Assembly (NCBI GenBank): GCA_034401795.1
Contig: CM067369.1
Span: 189,802,630 to 189,866,629 of the forward strand
Source: Chaetoderma sp. LZ-2023a
Lineage: Eukaryota; Mollusca; Caudofoveata; Chaetodermatida; Chaetodermatidae
Reading direction: 5' to 3'
DNA: 64,000 nt
Position numbers and translations under genes: made by a program. The notes under the pieces are model-generated. The model had not been told where the DNA came from. It did not search any database and saw only the letters and a list, made by a program, of their open reading frames with translations. Positions 12,125 to 20,962 of the stretch are shown here, in pieces. Numbering within the stretch: position 1 is the stretch's first letter; the number at the start of each line of letters is the position of its first letter.

Positions 12125-13440
12125 ATCATTAGGCTTCCAAGAGCAAAGCTCTGTAAGGCTAGAGTGATTGTTCTGTTTATTAGGCTTCCAAGAGCGAAGC
12201 TCTGGAAGACTAGAGTGATTGTTCCGTCAGCCACGAAACCAGCATGCAAATTGAACCAAACCTCAGAATGTAAGGTTGAGATCAACACCTGCATCAAAAT
12301 AGCTAAACAGAGCCTGATTGGCTCAGCGGATTGGCGGTCATCTTGATGATGTCGTAAATCACAAAATAATCTTAACATGTGGAACTTCTGAAGTGATCTA
12401 GCTGAAATTTGGGGAATATAATTAGTCAATGTGTGAGAGTGAAAATTGCTCGTAGAAACTTGATATCTAAAGTAACATGGCCGCCATGGACCAATCAATT
12501 TTGAGCATTTGGGCAGCCATTTTGAACCTTTTTATTTGATGGATTTTGATATGTAAAAATGGCCGATGATTGGTTAGGTTCCCCCGAACCACCACGAGAA
12601 GAGCACCCAAACTGGTGAAATTTTACCGGATTTAGGCTCCACAGAGGGTCTAGAAAATGAACCAGATCCAGCAGCAAACAGCCAACATATTTAGATCTTC
12701 CTTTTCCTCTTTATTAGGTAGCAGCAAACAATTTGGTAGAGGCTCTAATAAAAATGATTATTGTGACATTTAATTGTAATTTCATATCTGTTTACCACAG
12801 GGTAATAAACTGCGGTAATAAACTGCACTGTAAATGCTCTAGGAAATCTGAGTAATGTGATAGGGATTTAATTGTCATTTAATATCAGTCAACCATTTTG
12901 GGCCGATTAACCCATGAACTTATGAATGCCAACATAAAGCTTGTGCTTATTGCAGTTACTAAGGATACCCGCTGAATATCTTTCAAAACAATTTGACTGG
13001 AAATTGTTCCTGCCTATTAACCCTTCTACCGGTGAAATATTTGATTTGTATTAACCCTTGTACTACAGAATGATAATTTTTTCATCGATATTGTACTAAT
13101 TTTCCTGTGTCTATTAATATATTCGGAAGATAAAATTGTCACACGCTTCTTGACCCTTTTACTGCTGAATGGCCAATCACTAATTAACCCGTTTACTGCT
13201 GAACAACCAATCATCTATCTGATCTTGTGGCCAGTTTTGTGTCTGTATATCTCTTCTCCAAAACCACCTAGGCGATTGATCCAAAAGACAAGAAATATTA
13301 TCTAAAGCAGTTCTAGAAAAACGAAATTTCACCACATAACTGGATTGAACATGAAGTACAAGAAAACAGGGTCTAGTTCGAGTGCCGGTACTGTTGGAAG
13401 CCATATTTCTGTTTGTTGGAACAGATCTAGTTATGTATAT
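12125..13440 (+). repeat. ~1.3-kb interspersed repeat, unit 2
   Basis: Same head, middle and tail blocks as unit 1, well diverged by point changes and small indels. At its start a ~52-bp segment 'taggcttccaagagc(a/g)aagc' is tandemly doubled (12129 and 12181). Each doubled piece can fold as CTTCCAAGAGC/GCTCTGGAAG. Confidence 0.75.
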
Positions 13441-13599
13441 AATTATATATAATAATAATAATCTTGTATTAAATGTTCTTATTTTTCAGTTTCTAAATCG
13501 TTTCAACATATATAGCTCTAGCTAGTATTTGGTGTTGGGGTTTTATTTGTGGATAATTTGACATAAATCTGTAGAAATTTGATCAAGTAGTAATTATAT

Positions 13600-13775
13600 A
13601 AGGAGGGTGTTGAGACCACCTCCACCCCTTCCCCTTCTACACCCTCTATCATATAACTACTGTGGTACCACACCATATGAAACACACACATCGAGACCAC
13701 ACCCTATAGATCGCACACCTCTGGTTCACACACCTCTGGACACACCTATAGACCACACGCCTATGGATCACGCCC
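13600..13775. repeat. Degenerate CACACC-rich minisatellite
   Basis: Loose repeats of 'accacacc-tatagatc', 'gcacacctctgg' and 'acacacctctggacac' run across 13670-13775. No supported coding frame. Confidence 0.5.
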
Positions 13776-14186
13776 CTGGCCCATGCTAATGGGCTACATG
13801 ACTGATCCCGGCCTAACCCAAATGCCGGGACCCACTGAACCCACCCATCAACTCAAACTGGTCCAGTTAAAGATAAGCATCCATAACGATATACCAACCA
13901 CACATTACATGGTCTAAACATTCAGAGACAAATCTGATCAACTTTGTGTACCATGGGTTACCACGAAGAACTATGGAGTTATATGCATGGTATAGGCTGT
14001 GCGGCATGACGGGAAAAGGTATCGGGATCATTACATGACCTGGGCGACTATGCAAATAGATCGCTTGAGTCCTGGAGAAGTTCTCCAGACCTAACATTCC
14101 CAATAGTTACTCGGCCGAAAACCACCAACAATACATGAGCTAGGGGTCAGAAACTATCTGTTGACAACAATGGGAATGACACAACT

Positions 14187-14478
14187 ATGGCAGTATTTAG
14201 ATCATCTGCTAACGATCTACTTTTTGATGTGGATGACCCTATCGAGTTAGAACAAGAATATCTAGATCAGAATGCTCAAACAAACATGTAGTCACAACCG
14301 TTGTCACATCAACATGAAGGGATACAGGCCCTTCGAACTGCCTTGGCAATACTCGCTTCCCAGAATGCTAAAGTGCCTACCATATGCACCAAGGCAGACT
14401 CTGGTATGTTCACATGTGACACAGAGGATCTGGTGCTGTCTCGGCTGCAGACAACCCCGCCCACCCTCTCCATACCAT
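14187..14478 (+). pseudogene. Unrecognised coding-like remnant with one internal stop
   Basis: One frame reads MAVFRSSANDLLFDVDDPIE and continues through an acidic stretch to a stop at 14287. The same frame then continues (HQHEGIQALRTALAILASQN and on) to a stop at 14476-14478. The biased acidic composition and a ~97-codon frame with one stop look like a degenerate gene, perhaps of a retroelement, but I do not recognise it. Sequence 13790-14187 and 14480-14680 holds nothing I can name. Confidence 0.3.
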
Positions 14479-14679
14479 AGAAGTGGCAGGCAGACTCTAT
14501 CTCCTCCCGTGGGTGAAAGCGGCAGTAGATATTTTTCCGTAAATAATCGCATTAGGGATTGTACTGAGGTTCATCTCGGAAGTGGGCCCATTTGGCGTCC
14601 ATTATTATGGCAGTCTCCGTGCTCAGCAACGGTGAAGCCACGGCCAGGAGTGACATGAATGACATGAACGCCAGCATGG

Positions 14680-15169
14680 TTATATATGGAGAGTTAAGCT
14701 GAACATGGCGAACCCATCACAATATATCTGTGTCAGATCGAGCCCTGTGCCTGCCTCAATGCCAATCTTCATCCCATCAGGGGTGGGTCTTAACCGCTTC
14801 ACTTTACCACCAGCTAGAAGCCGCGGTTCTATCACAATATGGATTGTCTTCTGACTGGTGAGCCAGACATGCGCGAACAGCTTAACTGAGGTCCTTCGCC
14901 TTCGAGGAGTGTGACACACCATCTATCTGCAGGATGCCCTCATGAATATTGATAGCTTCCTCTGGTCCATCAAAATGGCGATGAAGCAAGAACATTCCTC
15001 TAGTGACCATATGACCAACCACAACTAGGGTTGTGTCACCCTGTCCTATATAGGTTAGGAAAGATGACCCACGGTTATAAAGCTTCCCGACCATGCCATC
15101 CTTTTTCACAACAGTAGAGAGTGGAGTAACTTTAAGGTCAATAACTGTCAGAAGCCTATATAGCGGCAA
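14680..15169 (-). other. Unidentified minus-strand open frames
   Basis: Frames at 14882-15169 (95 codons, containing TYIGQGDTTLVVVGHMVTRG) and 14680-14922 (80 codons, containing HIVIEPRLLAGGKVKRLRPT) overlap in different frames. Their composition is protein-like and not low-complexity. I recognise no domain, and no splice sites clearly join them. They may be pieces of one decayed gene or chance. Confidence 0.2.
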
Positions 15170-15249
15170 CCTATATCTGGTTTATTAACCCCATAATAAT
15201 ATTAAGGATAACATAATGTTCTTCCTCATCATTGTTACCGTGGGGTGAC

Positions 15250-15800
15250 TTCCTAGCCGTTTGCACACACACGGTGAGAGTACATCCACCCTTCCCTTGC
15301 ATTTTTATAGTCAGCTTCCCACCAGTTGCCATCTCACAAGGCGCCATGGTGTGGTAGCATCAGAAATTTCCTTTCAGACAACTGGGAAGGATGCAATCAT
15401 CCTTGGCACTAAGGTGGTATTGGCTCCCCATTTCTTCCCCCGCATCGCTATGGTCAGTCGTCTCTCTCTCTCTCTCCCCCTCTCTCTCTCTCTCTCTCTC
15501 TCTCTCGGCCGTTTTCGATGCGAAGCACGGTGCTGTACCATCGTATATTTTCTCACAAGGAAATGGTAAGTATACAATCATCCTTGTTACTGTAGTGGAA
15601 TGTGATCTCAATTTTTTTCCTGCATATTGTTGCAGGACGGATTTTTCTCTCTCCTATCTTCTCTCTTCCTCCATTACGGCGTTGTAGGCATTTTTCCTGT
15701 GACGGAGGCCCACGCGAGTTACCTTCCTCTCGCAAACCAATAATTTTTGGCCGGCCTGAGGCAGATATAGTTTATATTAAACCAACTGACATTGTCCTGC
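15250..15800 (+). repeat. Composite repeat family, copy 1
   Basis: The end block 'cctgtgacggaggcccacgc', 'ttaccttcctctcgc' and 'tatagtttatattaaacc' (15685-15785) matches 45290-45440 (+) and the reverse complement of 47100-47225. An internal ~70-bp segment containing 'caatcatccttg' is tandemly doubled (15390 and 15573), separated by a CT microsatellite. The SINE-like block that follows in the other two copies is missing here. A poly-C run follows at 15837-15849. Confidence 0.55.
15463..15506. repeat. (CT)n microsatellite
   Basis: About 44 bp of TCTC/CTCC dinucleotide. It explains the Arg-Glu-Arg and Ser-Leu repeat frames around it. Confidence 0.9.
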
Positions 15801-16088
15801 TCGGACTGTCCAAACACCCCCCTCCCCCACCATAACCCCCCCCCCCCCACAGGGATACCTTTCTCGATACCATCTATATATGACTAGATCGGTTAGGTAC
15901 CGCTGGCGAGACACAAAACTAACACACCACATTTTCTGTTTTTACATACACCGTTTAAGTAACAAGCAAACAACAAAAGACCGTTTGTTAGTTTTAAAGC
16001 AAGAAAGGTAAATTTGTGTGCTAGCACAGTTCTTTCCACCATGGAGATGACGGCTAGACACACCGGGGACACGAACAGCCGAGATTAT

Positions 16089-16144
16089 ATAAGATAAGAT
16101 AAGATAAGATAAGATTAATTTGCAGAACGCAGGCTAAAAAGCCT
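16089..16144 (-). repeat. LINE 3' terminus: stem-loop and (TCTTA)n tail
   Basis: AGGCTAAAAAGCCT (16131-16144) is a short perfect hairpin just before about five AAGAT units (TCTTA on the element strand, 16089-16115). Such 3' hairpin plus short tandem tails is how CR1/L2-type LINEs end, so this fixes the element's 3' boundary. Confidence 0.75.
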
Positions 16145-16169
16145 CTATGTTCCGTTTTGTGTTAGGCAG

Positions 16170-17945
16170 CTATAGAGTTAGGCTGCTATGATAGTTAAAT
16201 CTTAGTTCTTGGTTTGCCCAGTATGTGTCTAATCTATTCTTGAAGATGTTTAAATTTTTCGATGTTACAATTTGATCAGATAGTGAATTCCAGGCATCGA
16301 TTATTCTATTGGTAAAGTAATGTTTTCTGAAATCATGTGAAAAGCGATGCTTCTTTAGTTTATATGTGTGTCCTCTTGCTATTGAATTGTTTAATGTGAA
16401 AAGATGTTTTGTTAGATGTGTGTCGTAATAACCATGTATGATTTTATATAATTCAATCATATCTCCCCGGTGTCGTCTGTATTTTAGAGTTGGAAGATTT
16501 AGTCTCTTTAGCCTGTCAGGGTAGCATAGTCCCTTCAATGACGGAATCTGTCTGGTTGCCCTCCTTTTAACATTTTCGATAGTATTGATATCTTTTTCTT
16601 TGTATGGGCACCAGACACTGTTAGCATATTCAAGGTGAGGGCGTACTAATGCTTTGTACAGCAAGGTGAAATTGTCATTATTTAGGTATGTGTAGGTTCT
16701 GCGAATTATTCCCATTATCCTGTTGGCTTTATTTACCTGTTCCTGTATATGTTTTCGAAAGTTAAGTTGTCTGTCTATAAATATGCCTAGATCTTTTTCA
16801 AACTCAACAGATTTAAGTGGTATTGGGAGACCATCCTCTCAGTGTAGGTGATAGGATCTGTTTTCACCGTTTTGTTTGCTTTTTATTTCCAGAACTCTAC
16901 ATTTGTTTGGATGGAATTTTAGTAGCCATGTAGAAGCCCAGTCGGTCATGGAGTCAAGATCATCCTGTATTATTTTACTGTCTGTTTTGTCATGGATTTC
17001 TTTATAAATCTGTGTGTCATCTGCGAATAAGTAGATTTTAGAACTGACATTATCCGGTAGGTCATTTATATATATATAACAAACAGGATAGGGCCTATCA
17101 CACTACCCTGTGGTACCCCCACTGGATATATCTTGCCATGCAGAAAATTTGTTATTAATCCGGACTCTTTGTTTACGATTTTTTAAGAATTCCGTTATCC
17201 ATTGTCACATTGTATCACTAAATCCATATGCCTTCAATTAGATCACGAGTCGTTCATGTGGGACCCTATCGAATGCCTTCATTAGGTCCATAAATACTAC
17301 GTTTACTTCACTATTGTTGTCCAATATTTTTGTCCAGTGGTCTAAAACATTTAATAATTGCAGTGTTGTTAACATCCCGGAAATAAAACCAAATTGTTTA
17401 TTAGTGAGTAGATCATTCGACGTTATGTGCTTTAATATCTTATCCCGAATGAGCTTTTCCATGAGTTTGCAAACTACACTTGTAAGGCTTATTGGTTTGT
17501 AGTTGCCTGGGTCCTTTTTATCCCCCTTTTTAAAAATTGGTATAACGTTTGCAAGTTTCTAATGGGTAGGTACACATCCTGAGATAAATGATTTGTTGAA
17601 TATGATGTTAAGTGGTTTATGTAGTACTTCTCTTAATTCATATATAAGGCGAGGATGTACCTCATCAGGTCCAGGTGATTTAGAAATGTTTATTGATTCC
17701 ATAATTTTAAGTGTTTCGCTGAGGCTGAAGGTAGTGTCACTAGAGAGAGTTGTGTAGTTTCGCCTAGTAAGGTGTGGAAGCGTATTAGTATCTTCATCAA
17801 TGAAAACAGTAGTATAGAAATTTGCTAATACATCCGCCTTGTCAATATCATTTTGTACTTTCAGGACTGTACCATTTGCTTCAACCTCAAGTTCAGGTAT
17901 TCTGGAGGTGAGTTTTCGTGTACGGTTGACATGATACCAAAACAT
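16170..17945 (-). pseudogene. CR1-like ORF2, reverse transcriptase part
   Basis: The RT blocks appear in order: KSPGPDEVHPRLI (about 17675), IPIFKKGDKKDPGNYKPISL (about 17520), NKQFGFISG (about 17390), FMDLMKAFDRVPH (about 17270), then YLFADDTQIYKEI with the catalytic Asp pair (about 17010). The C-terminal thumb reads LYKALVRPHLEY. Stops or frameshifts occur around 17560, 17238, 17100 and 16840. The FADD active-site residues are intact. The last 181 codons (16170-16715) are open to the natural stop. Confidence 0.85.
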
Positions 17946-18026
17946 TTTAGGATTCCTTTTTACACTTCTGGCTATTTCTTTTTCTTTTTCTCGTTTAGCA
18001 TTTCTTGTGAGTGTCTTAAGTTTGTT

Positions 18027-19340
18027 TCACTGGTGTGTATATTTAAGCCTGTCTTCGTCTGTTCTGGTTTTCATATAGTTCGTCCAACCTCTATTTTTAG
18101 CTTTTATTAGTTTAAGAATTTCTGATGTGATAGCTGCTTTCTTTCCCTTGTTATGTGGCTTGTATCTGGGGATATGCGCTATTTCTGCTAACTTTAGTTT
18201 GTTAGAAAAAGTGGAATACATGTCTTCAACATCTTTACCTTCTAATATTTTATCCCAGTCGAGATTTAGTTCATGTTTCATTGCCCCATAGTTCCCTTTG
18301 TCGTAGTTTAATTTTTCTATTTCAGTTGTCACTGTCTCATTTGCACATTGGAGATTACATGTGATCACAACGTGGTCACTGCTTCCCAGAGGGCTATCGT
18401 ATGCAATATCTGACACAAGATTTTCATCGTTGCAGAGAATTAGATCCAGTGTATGTGGGGTGTCAGTGCCTCTAACTCTAGTGGGGTTATCGATTTTTTG
18501 AAAAAGGAAACAATCTCTTATACATTCTAGGAATCCTTCAGTACTATCTGATCCTGTCCAGGAGTCCCATTGGATGTTTGGAAAATTGAAATCTCCACAA
18601 ATGAAAATGTGTGTGTATTGCTTTGAGTTATTTGTTACTTGGCGCAGGAGGTTGTTCATTAGGTTTATATTGTTCTCGTCATCAGTGGAGCTTCTGTATA
18701 TAACACCAACTAGTAAAGTTTCATTATTTTTTAGGCGTATTTTAATAAAACAATGTTCCTTAAAATTACTTTGCACATTGATTTCATCCGAATGTAGTTC
18801 CTGTTTCACAAGTATCATAACACCTCTTCCGGTTTGTTCACAGAAGTTGTTTGGGAAAGTATCGTATCCTGCGATGGACATTTCTTCTTTAGTAGGGAGA
18901 AATCGGAAATTTTTAGGAAATATCTCTGTTATCATTATAATGTCTGGTGTTTTTTTCATGGCCAAAAGCCTTGCTTTGAATTCAGGTAATTTATTAGAGA
19001 GACTATCTGCATTGGTGTACATGCATTTCAAGTGTAGCTCAGATCTCTCATGTTCTGATAGCTGAGATTGTGTGGATTTACAATATGTTCTAGGTTCTGC
19101 TTGTTTCCTTAGAGTTTTCAATTTCTTACTTTGTAATACCTGTGTGCTTTCTTTTCTGTTTGATGGCGAGATAGCTGTTGATATTGTATCATGTATATAT
19201 TTGTTAGTATCCATTGCTTGTGGAACTGTACATTCATCAACCAAATTGTGGTATCTGTTATATAGATGTATAGGCTTGGTTATTTCTGCATTTGGTAAAT
19301 ATTTATACAGTATATTGCCTTTTTTTCTTATGCATTTATT
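18027..19340 (-). pseudogene. CR1-like ORF2, endonuclease part
   Basis: This frame is open for over 400 codons. Near 19000 it reads MYTNADSLSNKLPEF, followed by PDIIMITEIFP (the catalytic-Glu region), GVIYRSSTDD, HIFICGDFNFPNIQWD (the GDFN motif, about 18580) and SSDHVVIT (the SDH motif, about 18370). These are the ordered catalytic blocks of LINE-type APE endonucleases, which nick the target DNA. The frame stays open upstream of the first Met to about 19340. It ends in a stop at 18027, after which the RT resumes in another frame, so the polyprotein is broken between endonuclease and RT. Confidence 0.85.
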
Positions 19341-19379
19341 CCTAAAAAAGGATGAGGGATTGCATTTCTACAGGTAGTG

Positions 19380-19650
19380 TTGGCTTGAAGGGATATGGTG
19401 GTGTTCAATTTTCGCAGCAATGGCTGCACGAGCCCACTGGAATCTGAACGTTCCACCGGCTCTGGAGTTCGGTTTTTGTGGACACCAGAGATGCGCGGAA
19501 CCCGCTCCCCAACCCCAAGGCTGACTGACCAGCAGCAGTGACTGTGGCAGCAGCACCGCCCAACAGCAGTAGCGCCGGAGCCATGCGCCCCCCCCCCGGT
19601 GGCTACAGAAGGTTATAGGTCTCCCCTTCCATCTCACCGCAGACCCGCTC
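19380..19650 (+). repeat. SINE-like repeat, copy 1
   Basis: The block 'gttcaattttcgcagcaatg', 'gagcccactggaatctgaac' and 'gttccaccggctctggagtt' matches 45590-45790 (+) and, reverse-complemented, 46680-46900. A GGTTCAA-like box in copy 2 hints at an RNA polymerase III promoter, but no clear A box is seen. Sequence 19650-20210 shows nothing I can name. Confidence 0.5.
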
Positions 19651-20210
19651 CCCACCCCACACACAAACGTAAATATGTGAAAATCAAGTCATCTGAAAAG
19701 CCATTTTGGGTAGTTTACGTGAAAATTTCATCAGACATTTTATAATATAACACATAGTATAATTTTCGAATCTGAGTAGCGTCTTGTTTTCTCTCTCGCA
19801 TAGCAAAAAAGGCTACGAAAGATGGGATATGGATGACTCATAGTGATAGATGGCTTCCACATGTCGCAAGCTTTCATTTGATGTGCATATTGATATGGCT
19901 AGTGATAAAACATTAAGACTACCTCACGGACGAAAAATGTGGGCGTGGCACATTATAACGCGAAGCATTAAAAATCCATTTTTCTCAAAACGCACAAGTG
20001 TGCCAAAGTGACACCCGGTGGACTTGTGATGAGCACACACCAGCGATTCAGAAACAACAATCAAACATTGTAGATACGCCAAAGCAATTTTCTGTGAAGA
20101 ATCGTCCAGACTATTATCAGCATGTGCATAATTTTATAGAATGGAATGTGTTAGAACTCGAAAATCGAAATGCCGAATTCGAACCGCATTTATAATTAAA
20201 TAAATATCAT

Positions 20211-20277
20211 GTTGAATATTTTGAAACTAATTTTACTGGGAGCAGTTGCAGCTAAAATTATTTTCAAAATAGTCAAC
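20211..20277. repeat. Palindromic-core repeat, core fragment
   Basis: GTTGAATATTTTGAAACTAA and ATTTTCAAAATAGTCAAC form the inverted arms, with 'gagcagttgcagct' between them. It lies about 220 bp upstream of the TATA box of the secreted-protein gene. Confidence 0.65.
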
Positions 20278-20493
20278 ACTTACAGCTTCCAAATAGTGTA
20301 TGGAAATTCAGATTCTGGTAATTCAGGGTTCAACTTCAGATCGCGTGTACCATAATACATACCATCGTAAAAGGTAACAATATTGATTGAATGATCTATA
20401 TGTTGTGCCTACACTTCCTGGTGAGGATTGGCTTCTATTGTTTCCATAGAATATGTTGGAGTATGGAATAAACAATGCTGTAAACTGTTCACC

Positions 20494-20501
20494 TATATAA
20501 G
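20494..20501 (+). promoter_or_regulatory. TATA box of the secreted cysteine-rich protein gene
   Basis: TATATAAG lies 85 bp upstream of the ATG at 20579. A start site 25-30 bp downstream would fall near 20525, giving a 5' UTR of about 55 nt. The spacing fits a TATA-driven, tissue-specific RNA polymerase II gene. Confidence 0.65.
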
Positions 20502-20578
20502 TACGAATCATCGCAGAAACTCCGCAGATTACACTTCATAATTTTAGGACAAAGATCTGGTGAAATACCCATACAAGG

Positions 20579-20738
20579 ATGATGAAGGCTGGTCTCATTC
20601 TATCAATAGCTGTGTGTCTTGTCGTACAAAGTCAGTGCTTTTGTTTCTTCGGAGGATATGGCGGATTCGGGGGATTCGGTAATCCACTTTTTGGCACTGT
20701 ACTTGGTACTGTAGCTGGCAATCGCTTTGGTGGACAGT
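20579..20738 (+). other. Exon 1: signal peptide and Gly-rich segment
   Basis: Two adjacent ATGs open the frame (20579 and 20582), and the first is used here. The exon ends ...GGACAGT followed by GTAAGT, leaving one base of a split codon. An [11 protein letters not shown] stretch follows the signal peptide. Confidence 0.85.
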
Positions 20739-20898
20739 GTAAGTATACGTATATGTACGGCATACTTGACAAGCTGAGTGCGTGTGTGCATACACTAGCG
20801 CACGTGTCTGTCTGTGTGTATGCGTGTGCGTGCGTGTGTGCGTGCGTGTGTGCGCGCGTGTATGCGCGTGTGCGTGCGTACGCGTACATGTGTGTGTG

Positions 20899-20962
<64 letters not shown>

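Larger units (their letters stand above)
16089..19375 (-). mobile_element. CR1-group non-LTR retrotransposon (LINE), 5'-truncated
   Basis: Read on the minus strand, an apurinic-type endonuclease (18027-19340) leads into a reverse transcriptase (16170-17945) and a short 3' UTR. The element ends with a stem-loop and a TCTTA pentamer tail (16089-16144). No separate ORF1 is visible, so it is 5'-truncated. A few stops and frameshifts mean this copy is not active, but it is little diverged. Assignment to the CR1/L2 group rests on the RT C-terminal wording (LVRPHLEYANSVWCPYKEKD) and the 3' pentamer repeats. Confidence 0.85.

Noticed and set aside
15360-15577. Arg-Glu-rich minus-strand frames
   Set aside because: They are caused by the CT microsatellite.
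18574-19377. Plus-strand frames of 163 and 101 codons opposite the CR1 endonuclease
   Set aside because: They are antisense shadows rich in Phe, Leu and Cys; the minus strand carries all endonuclease motifs.
19998-20195. 65-codon frame upstream of the secreted-protein gene
   Set aside because: No domain, no splice partner and no conserved feature; likely chance.
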